From positions 1-64,000 of the forward strand of contig CAISRC010000065.1 in assembly GCA_903887845.1 (NCBI GenBank): a stretch of DNA of 64,000 nucleotides, read 5' to 3'. The notes under the pieces are model-generated. The model saw only the letters and a list, made by a program, of their open reading frames with translations. It did no database searches and was not told where the DNA came from. This DNA is from an uncultured Chlorobiaceae bacterium (GTDB lineage Bacteria > Bacteroidota > Chlorobiia > Chlorobiales > Chlorobiaceae). Position 1 is the stretch's first letter. Every line of letters begins with the position of its first letter. Shown here piece by piece: positions 45,415 through 55,064 of the stretch. Both the position numbers and the translations under genes were made by a program.

Positions 45415-45564
45415 AATTGCTCGGTTATTGCAAAGTTGCAAGTTCATCGTGCTGTTCAGATGTGTGTGGATATTGGAACACACCTTGTTGTCCGCAGTGA
45501 GTTTCCCCCTCCCTCTACCATGGGAAAAACGTTTGATGTTTTATGTGAAGCCGGATTTGGCTGA
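45415..45564 (+). pseudogene. HEPN/DUF86 (HepT-like) toxin remnant
   Basis: A 49-codon frame ending TGA at 45562-45564 contains AKLQVHRAVQMCVDIGTHLV and then F-P-P-P-S-T-M-G-K-T-F-D-V-L-C-E-A-G. This matches the central helices of DUF86/HepT proteins (Q-x-A-V-Q-R-A-I-Q-x-x-I-D-I-x-x-H, then P-P-x-x-Y-x-x-A-F). The catalytic R-x4-H-x-Y segment that should follow is not found and no nucleotidyltransferase partner is present. Upstream, a stop interrupts the frame at ~45388. The remainder of 45219-45776 holds only unassignable fragments. Confidence 0.5.
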
Positions 45565-45776
45565 TTATTGCAGAACTTCACAGTGAACACACTTTGCTGA
45601 ACCAATCCGGCGAAGGCTTCCGGTCTTTTTAACGGAAGTTGATTTGTGTTTCTACCGAACTGGAGCTGAGCTTGAGTCACTCGAAATTCCTTATGCCAGC
45701 GGGAAACGCTATATTGTTCTCCATTATTCCCCTTGACTATGGAACTTGAACAGTATCACGTAACCCAACCCCTCTC

Positions 45777-48014
45777 ATGAACGAGAGCCCCACCCTCTCT
45801 CCCGGCCAGGAGCGCATAACAGGCGTGGTTGATAAGGTAAGTTTTTTCAGCGAGTCGTCGGGGTTCACCGTTCTGCGCCTCAAGATACAGGAGGATCGTG
45901 ATCTGGTAACCGTGGTGGGCTGTGTTGCGGCTGTCAATACGGGTCAACATATCGAAGCTGTCGGTTGCTGGCAGAATGACAAAACGTGGGGAATCCAGTT
46001 CAAGGCAACACATCTCGTCGTTATCCCGCCCGATACGCTTGAGGGAATTACCAAATATCTCTCCTCCGGCATGGTCAAGGGGATTGGCCCGCATCTGGCA
46101 AAAGTACTGGTGAAGGCTTACGGGATGGAGGTTTTTACGGTTATTGAGGAACATTCTGAACAACTGCTTGGGCTTCCCGGTATTGGCAGGAAAAAGTTGC
46201 TGCAGATTGTTGCTGGCTGGTCGGAGCAGAAGGCGATCAAAAAGATCATGCTCTTTCTTCATTCGCACGGAGTGAGCACGTCGAGAATCGCGAGGATTTT
46301 TAGGGTCTATGGTGATGATGCCGTGGCTATGGTGAGTGCCAACCCCTATCGCCTGATCCATGATATTCCCGGAATCGGGTTTAAAAGCGCCGACCAGATT
46401 GCCAGGAACATCGGCATTCCCATGGATTCACCGTTGCGTGCGCGGGCGGGCATCGGGTATACGCTTCAGGAACTCTCCCTTGAGGGGCACTGCAAGGTGC
46501 CTGAACCAATGCTGCTTGATGCCTTCAGGAGGCTGTTGACCATGCCTGAATCGGTTCTGGAAGAGGCGCTCCGGCAGGAACTCTCCATTGGCACCATCGT
46601 TGCGGTTGAGGAGGAGGGCCAAAAAAGTTACTATATGGTCTCACTTTATCGTGCCGAGACAGGGGTGGCCAAAAGCATTCGCCGTATCATGAAGGGGCCG
46701 CTTCCCTGGAAAAACCTTGATCCGGAAAAAGTGATTCCACAAGCGGAAAAGCAGTCATCCATTGAGTTGTCGGAGTCGCAGCGGAGTGCTGTGGCGCTTG
46801 CGCTGTCGAGCAAGTTTATCGTCATTACCGGCGGTCCCGGTGTCGGCAAGACCACAATTATTAACACGATTCTCAAGATTCTTGGTACGGAGAAGCTCAA
46901 TGTTCTCCTTTGCGCTCCGACGGGAAGGGCAGCCAAGCGGCTTTCGGAGGCGACAGGCATGGAGGCAAAAACCATCCATCGACTGCTTGAGTTCGACCCG
47001 TTTCTGCGCGACTTCAGGCGCGGCCAATCGAATCCGCTTGAAGCTGATCTGGTTATTGTGGATGAGGCCTCGATGATTGACGTGGTGCTGATGAATCGTC
47101 TGCTTGCGGCCATCTCCAGCCGTTCAGCTCTGATGTTTGCCGGTGACGTCGACCAGCTTCCTCCGGTTGGTCCGGGATTTGTGCTGGCTGATATGATCAA
47201 CTCCGGCGCAGTTTCCGTGGTGCGTCTGACCGAGATTTTCCGTCAGGCTGAAAGCTCAATGATTATTGTCAATGCTCACCGGATCAACCGTGGAGAGTTC
47301 ACGGTTCCATCCCATATCGCAGGCGCTGAGCTCTCTGATTTTTACGTCGTCGCCTCCGAAAGTACTGCGGATATTCAGCGCAGGCTTCTTTTGATTGTGG
47401 CCGACCGTATTCCTGAGCGCTTCGGTATGGATCGGCTGAACGATATTCAGGTGCTGACTCCCATGAACAAGGGACCACTTGGTACGAGGGCCTTGAATGC
47501 TCTGCTGCAGGAGCGGCTGAACCCGCAAGCCCGCCGAAAAATTGTGCGGTTTGAAGTCACGTATGCTGAGGGTGACAAGGTGATTCAGTTGGTCAATAAT
47601 TACGAGAAGGAGGTCTTCAACGGCGATATCGGGCGGATTGCTGTTGTTGACGAAGAGGAGAGGATGCTCAGGGTGCTGTATGACGGACGGGAGGTGATCT
47701 ATGAGTCAGGCGAGCTGGAGGAGATTGCGCTTGCCTATGCCATCACCATTCACAAAAGCCAGGGTTCGGAGTACCCGGCGGTGGTGATACCTCTCTCCAT
47801 GCAGCACTTTACGATGCTTGAACGGAACCTCATTTACACGGCAGTCACCAGAGCAAAAAAACTGGTGATGATTATCGGCGATCCCAAGGCGCTTTCAACG
47901 GCCGTCGGGAACAAACGCTCTTCGCAGAGGATGACAGGCCTTGCCGCAATGATTTCGGGTGAAGGGGAGGATTTGTTATATTCCGGCCATGTTTCTCAAG
48001 ACCTGAGAAACTAA
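45777..48014 (+). CDS. recD2: RecD2-type 5'-3' DNA helicase
   Basis: The 745-aa SF1B helicase has the RecD2-specific N-terminus (GVVDKVSFFSESSGFTVLRL), tandem helix-hairpin-helix elements (GLPGIGRKKL and I-P-G-I-G-F-K-S-A-D), Walker A GGPGVGKTT and Walker B VIVDEASMID. Later motifs are M-F-A-G-D-V-D-Q-L-P-P-V-G-P-G and YAITIHKSQGSEYPAVV near the end. Unlike RecD it does not require RecBC; proposed roles are in recombination, repair and replication-fork processing. Confidence 0.95.
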   Translation: MNESPTLSPGQERITGVVDKVSFFSESSGFTVLRLKIQEDRDLVTVVGCVAAVNTGQHIEAVGCWQNDKTWGIQFKATHLVVIPPDTLEGITKYLSSGMVKGIGPHLAKVLVKAYGMEVFTVIEEHSEQLLGLPGIGRKKLLQIVAGWSEQKAIKKIMLFLHSHGVSTSRIARIFRVYGDDAVAMVSANPYRLIHDIPGIGFKSADQIARNIGIPMDSPLRARAGIGYTLQELSLEGHCKVPEPMLLDAFRRLLTMPESVLEEALRQELSIGTIVAVEEEGQKSYYMVSLYRAETGVAKSIRRIMKGPLPWKNLDPEKVIPQAEKQSSIELSESQRSAVALALSSKFIVITGGPGVGKTTIINTILKILGTEKLNVLLCAPTGRAAKRLSEATGMEAKTIHRLLEFDPFLRDFRRGQSNPLEADLVIVDEASMIDVVLMNRLLAAISSRSALMFAGDVDQLPPVGPGFVLADMINSGAVSVVRLTEIFRQAESSMIIVNAHRINRGEFTVPSHIAGAELSDFYVVASESTADIQRRLLLIVADRIPERFGMDRLNDIQVLTPMNKGPLGTRALNALLQERLNPQARRKIVRFEVTYAEGDKVIQLVNNYEKEVFNGDIGRIAVVDEEERMLRVLYDGREVIYESGELEEIALAYAITIHKSQGSEYPAVVIPLSMQHFTMLERNLIYTAVTRAKKLVMIIGDPKALSTAVGNKRSSQRMTGLAAMISGEGEDLLYSGHVSQDLRN

Positions 48015-48043
48015 GCCGGGGATAACCATTATATTGCTGCTTT

Positions 48044-49390
48044 ATGAAGAGAATCAATCTGATCCGCCTCTCCCTGTTCCAGATGGGGTTCGGCATCATG
48101 CTCGGCTTTCTGCTCGATACTCTTAACCGGGTTATGACCACGGAGCTTCGTATCTCTGCCACCATTGTTTTTGGTCTGATAAGTCTCAAGGAACTACTGG
48201 CGATTTTCGGCGTCAAAGTTTGGGCGGGCAATCTTTCGGATCGGTCCCAGATTTTCGGACTCAAGCGTACCCCCTATATTCTGCTTGGCCTGATCTGCTG
48301 CGTGTTCTCCTTCATGCTTGCTCCAGGTGCGGCTTATGAAGTAAGGGTTGGCGGAATCTCCTTTGCTGAGCTGCTTCCGGCCATGATGCGCGACATCGGC
48401 CTGTTAAAGCTCTCCTTCATCTTTCTTGTTTTCGGGTTTGGCCTGCAGGTGGCGACCACCGCTTACTATGCCCTCCTTGCCGATACGGTAGGGGAGGAAA
48501 ATATCGGCAAGGTTACCGGTGCAAGCTGGACGTTGATGGTGCTTACCACGATTATCTCCACCCGTATTGTCGGCTCCTTTTTGGATGTCTTTACCCCTGA
48601 GCGGCTCATAAAGGTGGCCGAGGTAGGCGGTTTGATTGCGCTTGGTATCGGACTGGTTGCCGTGCTTGGTGTCGAGAAGCGAAACGCTGAAACAAAAGCG
48701 GGCGAGAGCAAGCACTCGCTCTCCTTTTCTCAGTCGATCCAGCTTCTCTCCTCATCGCCCAAAACCCTGCTTTTTGCCTCTTACATCTTTATTTCAATTT
48801 TTGCACTTTTTGCCAACGAGATTGTTATGGATCCTTTTGGCGCGCATGTATTCGGGATGCCGGTGGGTACGACAACAAAGCTTTTCCGGCCGACCATGGG
48901 TGGTACCCAGCTTATTTTCATGCTTATCACCGGCTTTTTGCTTGGCCGGATAGGCCAGAAACGGGGCGCCTTTATCGGCAATATGTTCTGTATCGTTGGC
49001 TTCGGCATGTTGATTGTTGCGGGCATCTTGCTCGATGTGCAGTTTCTGCGCATAGCCCTTGTGGTGACCGGCATCGGCCTGGGCGCCTCCAGCGTCGCCA
49101 ATATCTCCATGATGATGTCTATGACGGCTGGCCGTAGCGGCGTTTACATCGGTCTCTGGGGTACGGCACAAAGCCTTGCCATCTTTATCGGCCATCTTGG
49201 TGCAGGCGTTATCATTGATCTTGTCTATCATTTTTCCGGGCACTATGTCTGGGCTTATGCGGCTATTTTTGTCATAGAAATTATTGCATTTACCATTGCA
49301 AGCCTGGTCCTGCCGCACATATCAAAAGAGGCCTTCGAGGCCGAAAGCAAGGCAAAGATGGCGGAACTTGCCCTTGCCTCAAAAGGATGA
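48044..49390 (+). CDS. PucC/BCH2-family MFS protein (photosynthetic complex assembly)
   Basis: The 448-aa protein has 12 predicted membrane helices. The N-terminus RLSLFQMGFGIMLGFLLDTLNRVM and the loop W-A-G-N-L-S-D-R-S-Q-I-F-G-L-K-R-T-P-Y-I match PucC/LhaA/BCH2 proteins. In purple bacteria these help insert or deliver bacteriochlorophyll to light-harvesting proteins; green sulfur bacteria carry homologues whose exact task is less clear. This gene is the main marker of a phototroph in the window. It starts 30 bases after recD2 and ends 4 bases before the radical SAM gene. Confidence 0.88.
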   Translation: MKRINLIRLSLFQMGFGIMLGFLLDTLNRVMTTELRISATIVFGLISLKELLAIFGVKVWAGNLSDRSQIFGLKRTPYILLGLICCVFSFMLAPGAAYEVRVGGISFAELLPAMMRDIGLLKLSFIFLVFGFGLQVATTAYYALLADTVGEENIGKVTGASWTLMVLTTIISTRIVGSFLDVFTPERLIKVAEVGGLIALGIGLVAVLGVEKRNAETKAGESKHSLSFSQSIQLLSSSPKTLLFASYIFISIFALFANEIVMDPFGAHVFGMPVGTTTKLFRPTMGGTQLIFMLITGFLLGRIGQKRGAFIGNMFCIVGFGMLIVAGILLDVQFLRIALVVTGIGLGASSVANISMMMSMTAGRSGVYIGLWGTAQSLAIFIGHLGAGVIIDLVYHFSGHYVWAYAAIFVIEIIAFTIASLVLPHISKEAFEAESKAKMAELALASKG

Positions 49391-49394
49391 TGTT

Positions 49395-50354
49395 ATGAAA
49401 TATGTTTTTGGACCGGTCTCCTCAAAACGGCTGGGACAGTCGCTCGGGGTTGACCTGCTTCCTCCGAAAAGCTGTACCTGGAACTGCATCTATTGCCAGT
49501 TGGGAAAGACGAGGAAATTTGTTGCCGAGCGACAGGAGTTTTTTCCCCGAGAGGAGATTCTTGATGAGATCCGTCAGGCGCTTGCGATTAACAACAGTCT
49601 TGACTGGATTACCTTTGTCGGTTCCGGTGAGACTATGCTGTATAAAGGGATCGGATGGCTTGTCGCTGAGGTGAAAAAGCTTACAAACACTCCTGTTGCT
49701 GTTATCACCAACGGTTCTCTTCTCTCGTTACCGGAAGTCCGTGAAGAGCTTCTTCAGGCTGACGCGGTACTTCCATCGCTCAATGCCGGTTCGGAAGCAC
49801 TTCATGACCAAATTTGCCAGCCAGCTTCGGGGTTGACGTTTCAGCAGCATGTCGAGGGGCTTGTGACCTTTCGGGGTGAGTATAAAGGGCGTCTCTGGAT
49901 TGAGGTGATGCTGCTTGGCGGAATAAACGATACCGATGCAGCTCTCAATGATCTTGCGAATGTTCTTGCAAAGATCAACCCTGACATGGTGCATCTTGTC
50001 CTTCCCACCCGGCCAGCCCCTGAGCAGGAGATTCGACTTCCCTCCGATGAGCGCCTTGAACAGGCCATAGCCATTCTCTCAAAGGTTACGGTCGTTGTCA
50101 GTCCCCTCAAGGGAAATATGGATCTTCGTAATGCCCCTGACATGCTTGAGGCGATTACCGCCATTGTCTCCCGCCATCCTGTGCAGCAGCGTGAATTGCA
50201 GAAAGCCGTTGCGGACTGTTTTCACGGAGAAGCTCAGAAGGCTGATGAGGTTATGACCAGTCTTTTCGCATCCGGACGATTCAGGCTGATTGAGCATAAT
50301 GGTGAGCCCTACTGGGTGATCCAGAAGGGAGAGAACAGTGGTTTCAAGAGTTGA
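49395..50354 (+). CDS. Radical SAM protein of unknown substrate
   Basis: ATG 49395 gives a 319-aa protein; the open frame extends upstream but overlaps the MFS gene. The [4Fe-4S]-SAM motif is C-x3-C-x2-C (KSCTWNCIYCQLGK), followed by F-V-G-S-G-E-T-M and V-I-T-N-G-S-L-L. It belongs to the wide group typified by MK-Y-V/I-F-G-P-V-x-S-R-R-L-G starts, seen in many anaerobes. The last ~80 residues resemble a winged helix (RELQKAVADCF). Its end overlaps the convergent histidine kinase gene by 11 bases. Confidence 0.85.
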   Translation: MKYVFGPVSSKRLGQSLGVDLLPPKSCTWNCIYCQLGKTRKFVAERQEFFPREEILDEIRQALAINNSLDWITFVGSGETMLYKGIGWLVAEVKKLTNTPVAVITNGSLLSLPEVREELLQADAVLPSLNAGSEALHDQICQPASGLTFQQHVEGLVTFRGEYKGRLWIEVMLLGGINDTDAALNDLANVLAKINPDMVHLVLPTRPAPEQEIRLPSDERLEQAIAILSKVTVVVSPLKGNMDLRNAPDMLEAITAIVSRHPVQQRELQKAVADCFHGEAQKADEVMTSLFASGRFRLIEHNGEPYWVIQKGENSGFKS

Positions 50355-51834
50355 AACCACGTACGGGAAACGTCAGGGAAAAACTTGTTCCACTCTTTTC
50401 TTTGCTTTCTAATGATATCTTTATCTGCTGCAGGTCGGCAAGTTTTTTGACAATGGAGAGCCCAAGCCCCAACCCTCCTGTACTTGAGTTTCTCGATTCA
50501 TCGACCCGGTAAAACCGGTCAAAAACAGCCTGCAGTTTTTCCTGGGGGATTCCAATCCCCTGATCGCTGATGCGGCAGACAATCGCATTGGTGGTGCGTT
50601 CTGTGACTATTGCGATTAAAGAACCGGATGGAGAGTACTTGATGGCATTAGAGAGAATATTCTCTAAAATCATGTCAAGCATTCCCGGATCGGCTGCAAC
50701 CATTGCATTTTCTGCATGATCAACGGTTAGAGAAATATCTTTGGTGAGTGCCGCTGGACGAACTCTGTCAATGACGGTATCAAGGTGCCGTGAAAGAGCT
50801 ATGGTTTCAATATGCGGTTTTATCTTGATGCTCTCATAACGCGCAAGCAGGAGCAACTGGTCGATCATTCGTCCCATACGGTTTAATTCTGTCAGGCAGA
50901 ACTGAATCTTTGTTTCGTATTGTTCTCTTTCTCTCGGTTTGCGAATCAGTACTTCAAGAGTTCCTTTGAGCACTGCAATTGGCGTTTTAAGCTCGTGAGA
51001 AGCATCAGCGGTAAAGTTTTTTTCACGCATGAATGCGTCCTCCAGCCTGTCGAGAAGAGCATTCATTGTTGCCGACAAACGGTATAATTCGTCATGATGA
51101 TAGGGCAGAGGAATGCGCTGGTCGAGATTTTCCTGTGACATTTTTTCAGCAGTGGCAATAACCTTTTCAATCGGTTGTATGCTTTTGCCTGCAATCAAGC
51201 GAGTGAGGATAAAAAGAGTCAGAATGATAACGGGAAATGAAAAGAAAAAAATTTTCTGCAAATCGTGCAGCACGATCAATGCATTTTTCAGAGGCATGGC
51301 AACCAGAAGGTAGCCTTCTGTTACCCCTTGTTGATTGGTGAGAGGCACCTGTGCCTGACGAACCATAGTTCCGCCGAAATTGCTGTTGAAATAGGCGGTG
51401 CCAGAATGGGTTGGATTAAATGCCAGGACGCACCAGGAGAGGCTTGCTGATTTATTCATGACCTCTCCGGTACTGTTCACCAGTTGAATAAAGTCAGTAT
51501 CAACAGGAAACTTTTTTTTCTTCTGAGACTTGTCGTCATGGTCGTTGTCGTTGTGAGCGTCGTCAATGTCCCTGATCTTTGCAAATCCCTGGAAATTATG
51601 GATTGAAATATTTGAGTCTGCAAGGATTTCTGAAATCTCACTTTTGATTTCATCATCGAATTGCTTGTAGACGACTTTTTCAACCATAAAGTAGATCGTC
51701 GTAAAAACTATGGCTATTAAAAATGCTGTTGCTATTGTATAGTAGAATGCAATCCTGTTGCGCAAACTCATAACCGACCATCCTTTCGTCGGTGGCTGGC
51801 CTTTCAGTAGAGCATTTTGTGTTTTCTTTTTCAT
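50344..51834 (-). CDS. Two-component sensor histidine kinase
   Basis: The 496-aa kinase has two membrane helices (~residues 28-52 and ~195-215) around a periplasmic domain, then HAMP, the phosphorylated His in ADASHELKTP, the N-box NILSNAIKYSPSG, G1 DQGIGIP and G2 GLGLGLSIV. The periplasmic part contains an Asp/His-rich stretch followed by lysines (D-D-A-H-N-D-N-D-H-D-D-K), which could bind metal ions. It overlaps the response regulator gene by 4 bases. The class resembles CusS/QseC-type kinases. Confidence 0.92.
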   Translation of the reverse strand: MKKKTQNALLKGQPPTKGWSVMSLRNRIAFYYTIATAFLIAIVFTTIYFMVEKVVYKQFDDEIKSEISEILADSNISIHNFQGFAKIRDIDDAHNDNDHDDKSQKKKKFPVDTDFIQLVNSTGEVMNKSASLSWCVLAFNPTHSGTAYFNSNFGGTMVRQAQVPLTNQQGVTEGYLLVAMPLKNALIVLHDLQKIFFFSFPVIILTLFILTRLIAGKSIQPIEKVIATAEKMSQENLDQRIPLPYHHDELYRLSATMNALLDRLEDAFMREKNFTADASHELKTPIAVLKGTLEVLIRKPREREQYETKIQFCLTELNRMGRMIDQLLLLARYESIKIKPHIETIALSRHLDTVIDRVRPAALTKDISLTVDHAENAMVAADPGMLDMILENILSNAIKYSPSGSLIAIVTERTTNAIVCRISDQGIGIPQEKLQAVFDRFYRVDESRNSSTGGLGLGLSIVKKLADLQQIKISLESKEKSGTSFSLTFPVRGFNS

Positions 51835-52508
51835 GACACGCCGGGTTCACGAACGATATAACCTACTCCACGGATAGTTTGAATGATGTTTCCAGCTCCT
51901 GCGGCTTCAAGTTTTCTGCGCAAAAAGGTGATATAAACATCAATCACAGAGGTGTCGGAGTCAAAATGGATATCCCATACATGCTCGATAATGCGGCTTC
52001 TGGTACACACCCGGTCTTTATTGCGGATCAGGTATTCAAGCAGTGCAAATTCTTTTGGAGTGAGGGTAATTTCGTTTGAGCCACAGAACACCTGGTGGGT
52101 TACCGGGTTGATGGTGAGAATTCCCGCACTGAGCGAATCGTCATTCTGGTTTTTATTTCTGAGCTGGACTCTGATACGTGCCAGCAACTCTTCAAATTCA
52201 AAGGGTTTTTTTATGTAGTCATTAGCCCCGGCATCCAGGCCGAAGACGACATCTTCCAGGGTATCTTTGGCAGTCAGAAAAAGTATCGGTACAGGGTTGC
52301 CTGCTTTGCGCACCTGCCTGCAGACCTCTATGCCGCTCAGGGCGGGAATCATCCAGTCAATGATGAGCAGATCATACTCGTTGATCAAGGCCATATCAAG
52401 TCCGGTTTTCCCGTCGTAAGCGATATCAACGGCAAAATACTCTTCTTCAAGGCCATCCTTGAGAAAGCCGGCTATGCCCGGCTCATCTTCAATAATGAGA
52501 AGCCTCAT
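51831..52508 (-). CDS. OmpR/PhoB-family response regulator
   Basis: The 225-aa regulator has a receiver domain with the acidic pocket E-D-E (residues 7-9), phospho-acceptor Asp51 in LLIIDWMIP, T-A-K with Lys, and a C-terminal winged helix (LTPKEFALLEYLIRN, then R-S-R-I-I-E-H-V-W). It is transcribed after the DUF4405 gene (19-base gap) and before the kinase gene, so all three probably form one operon and the DUF4405 protein may belong to the response. Confidence 0.94.
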   Translation of the reverse strand: MRLLIIEDEPGIAGFLKDGLEEEYFAVDIAYDGKTGLDMALINEYDLLIIDWMIPALSGIEVCRQVRKAGNPVPILFLTAKDTLEDVVFGLDAGANDYIKKPFEFEELLARIRVQLRNKNQNDDSLSAGILTINPVTHQVFCGSNEITLTPKEFALLEYLIRNKDRVCTRSRIIEHVWDIHFDSDTSVIDVYITFLRRKLEAAGAGNIIQTIRGVGYIVREPGVS

Positions 52509-52527
52509 GAAATTTGTTTGTTAAAGG

Positions 52528-53055
52528 TTAATCTTTATCGCCACCTTTTGTCTCTGTACCCTTGGAGAGAGCTAAAATCTCGCCAAGAAGCTCTTTTGGG
52601 TTTTTCTTGTTACTCTTTGCGATCTGTTCAACGGTTGCTGATGGATCATGAACAACAATTCCTTTTTTCGCAAGCCCTTCAACAAGAAGCGCCGGAGTGG
52701 TTTTTACAACTTGAGCAACAGTTTCAAGCGAAGATGATGCAAGAGCATACGCGGCTATTTTTCCTGGATTTTCTTCACGCTCACCAAATATGGGCAATAC
52801 TGAAGCAATGGTGACGAAGAGTGCAGCACCAATGATTCCAAGAGCAGGCTTTTTTGAGAAGTATCCGGTAAATTGTTTCCAGTTTGCAACAACATGGAGA
52901 GTAACGCCGGTAACAAGAAGCCAGCTCAGCCACCTATGTGCTGGTTCAACCAGTCCGATTTCAATATCAAAAAAAATCAGGAGACCGGTGACTGCAGAAA
53001 TGGTGAATGCTCCAACGGCCAGCGGGGTCGCCCAGGATTTGATAGTTGTGTTCAT
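52528..53055 (-). CDS. DUF4405-like membrane protein with possible heme ligands
   Basis: The 175-aa protein has three membrane helices in the first ~95 residues. Helix 2 carries His40 and His54 (H-R-W-L-S-W-L-L-V-T-G-V-T-L-H), spaced 14 apart like the paired ligands of diheme b-type cytochromes; this is the DUF4405 pattern. After residue ~100 comes a soluble helical tail (SATVEQIAKSNKKNPKELL) of unknown role. It is the first gene of the operon with the response regulator and kinase, so it may act in redox or metal signalling. Confidence 0.75.
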   Translation of the reverse strand: MNTTIKSWATPLAVGAFTISAVTGLLIFFDIEIGLVEPAHRWLSWLLVTGVTLHVVANWKQFTGYFSKKPALGIIGAALFVTIASVLPIFGEREENPGKIAAYALASSSLETVAQVVKTTPALLVEGLAKKGIVVHDPSATVEQIAKSNKKNPKELLGEILALSKGTETKGGDKD

Positions 53056-53212
53056 AGTGTAGTTGATCTACTTGAATTTAGTATTTTCAAAGGTGTATTC
53101 GCATTAACTTGTATTGAAGTTACTATGCCGATTCTTAAAGGAGTCGAAGGGGGAGCTTAAAAATTGCTTAAAATAATGAGCAATCAACATCAATCATTTA
53201 ACACAGTGACCG

Positions 53213-54091
53213 ATGCATTTTGACCATGAAGCTCTGCGGATTAAAGAAGGTGAACAGGTAAATCTCAAAAAGTACCCGACACTTGTTGATCCTGTTTACA
53301 GTTCCAAAGAAGAGTATAAATTGATGCTTGCTGATCATGTTGAGCAGTTGAGCAAGCTGCAGCAGGTGCATTATGCCGATAACCGTTATTCGCTGATGCT
53401 GGTTTTTCAGGCAATGGATGCTGCCGGCAAGGACGGCATTATAAGGCACGTGATGTCCGGAGTGAATCCCCAGGGGTGCCAGGTCTTCAGTTTCAAGCAT
53501 CCTTCTGCCGAAGAGCTTGACCACGATTTTCTCTGGAGAAGCTACCGTTGTCTGCCGGAGCGAGGACGTATCGGCATATTTAACCGTTCCTATTATGAGG
53601 AGGTGCTTATTGTGCGGGTGCATTCGGAGATACTTGAAATGCAGGGTATTCCTCATGAGCTGATCAATAAGGAGAGCGTCTGGGACCACCGATATCAGTC
53701 GATTGTCGATATGGAAAAGCATCTCCATCGCAACGGAACCAGGATTATCAAATTTTTTCTTCACCTCTCAAAAGAGGAGCAGCGGAAACGATTTCTTGAT
53801 CGAATCGACGCTCCTGCAAAAAACTGGAAATTCAGTGTCTCTGATATTGAGGAGAGAAAGTACTGGAAAGAGTATATGCTTGCTTATGAGGTCTGTTTCA
53901 GCGCAACAAGCAGCAAACATGCGCCATGGTATGTTGTTCCGGCTGATGACAAGCAAAATGCGCGGCTGATTGTTTCACAAATTATTGTTCACACCCTGCA
54001 AAGCCTCGGCTTGTCATATCCTGAAGCAAGCCCGCAACGCGTGAAGGAGTTGGCGGATATCCGCAAGCATTTGATGGAAGAGGGTGGTTGA
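53213..54091 (+). CDS. ppk2: Polyphosphate kinase 2 family protein
   Basis: The 292-aa protein has the PPK2 P-loop variant [11 protein letters not shown] (residues 66-75), the lid motif with Arg residues, [14 protein letters not shown], and [19 protein letters not shown]2 enzymes transfer phosphate between polyphosphate and nucleotides. The length and [14 protein letters not shown] pattern suit the short class I/III enzymes. ADP versus AMP preference cannot be read reliably here. Confidence 0.9.
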   Translation: MHFDHEALRIKEGEQVNLKKYPTLVDPVYSSKEEYKLMLADHVEQLSKLQQVHYADNRYSLMLVFQAMDAAGKDGIIRHVMSGVNPQGCQVFSFKHPSAEELDHDFLWRSYRCLPERGRIGIFNRSYYEEVLIVRVHSEILEMQGIPHELINKESVWDHRYQSIVDMEKHLHRNGTRIIKFFLHLSKEEQRKRFLDRIDAPAKNWKFSVSDIEERKYWKEYMLAYEVCFSATSSKHAPWYVVPADDKQNARLIVSQIIVHTLQSLGLSYPEASPQRVKELADIRKHLMEEGG

Positions 54092-54118
54092 AAACTTCGT
54101 TGTTCCCGGACTCTCTTT

Positions 54119-54874
54119 TCAAATTCGGACGGGAATACCTCTTTCCCGCAGGAACTCCTTGGCCTCAAGAATGGAGTGTTGCCTGAAATGAAAAATGGAA
54201 GCGGCAAGCGCAGCATCGGCGTGACCTTTAGTAAATCCCTCATAGAGATGCTCAAGGTTTCCTGCGCCTCCGGATGCGATGACTGGAATATGCACTGATG
54301 TTGAAACCTTGCAGAGAATATCGTTATCGTAACCCTCTTGTGTGCCGTCCCGATCCATGCTGGTCAAAAGAAGTTCCCCGGCGCCGAGTTCCTGAACTTT
54401 CTGTGCCCATTCAATGGCTTCAAAGTGGGTTGGATTTTTCCCTGAATGGGTATGAACAATGTAGTCGTTTCCGATTTTCTTGATGTCGATGGCAACAACA
54501 ACAGCCTGAGATCCATATTTTTCTGCAATGCGGGTGATCAGGAACGGGTCGTTGACGGCGGCAGTATTGACTGACACTTTATCGGCGCCGTGGAGAAAAA
54601 CCTCTTTGGCGCGTTCAACGGAACTGATTCCGCCCCCGACAGTGAGAGGAATAAAGATCTCGCCGGAAACTTTCAACACCTCTTCAAGTGTCGTTTTGCG
54701 GGATTCAAGCGATGCTGAAATATCAAGAAAAACAAGCTCGTCAGCCAGCTCGTTATTGTAGAAGCGTGCCTGTTCAAGGATGGAGCCCGCATCTCTCAAT
54801 CCTTCAAAGTTAATTCCTTTTACCACCCTGCCGTCACGTACATCGAGACAGGGTATGATCCGCTTGGCTAACAT
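54119..54874 (-). CDS. hisF: Imidazole glycerol phosphate synthase cyclase subunit
   Basis: The 251-aa TIM barrel makes imidazole glycerol phosphate and AICAR from PRFAR with ammonia from HisH. The catalytic aspartates are in CLDVRDGRVVKG (Asp11) and VAIDIKK (~Asp130); phosphate loops VGGGI and ASGGAGN are present. HisH is not adjacent. The gene is convergent with ppk2. Confidence 0.96.
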   Translation of the reverse strand: MLAKRIIPCLDVRDGRVVKGINFEGLRDAGSILEQARFYNNELADELVFLDISASLESRKTTLEEVLKVSGEIFIPLTVGGGISSVERAKEVFLHGADKVSVNTAAVNDPFLITRIAEKYGSQAVVVAIDIKKIGNDYIVHTHSGKNPTHFEAIEWAQKVQELGAGELLLTSMDRDGTQEGYDNDILCKVSTSVHIPVIASGGAGNLEHLYEGFTKGHADAALAASIFHFRQHSILEAKEFLRERGIPVRI

Positions 54875-55064
54875 GACTGAAACAACTGAAATTCATTGTA
54901 AAAAACCTTGATGACAAGAAATCAATAAAGTTTGAACTCTACAACAATATTTTCAGGTATTACCATCTTCGGCTCTCTTTGGTGAGCTTTTATTAGATTG
55001 TCTGATGTTAAAAAAATCGCTATTATAGAGCTTGTTTTTTAATAACTCTAAGCCCGGTTACACT

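Noticed and set aside
52095-52814. A 239-codon plus-strand open frame
   Set aside because: Overlaps the response regulator and DUF4405 genes on the opposite strand, both with clear family features.
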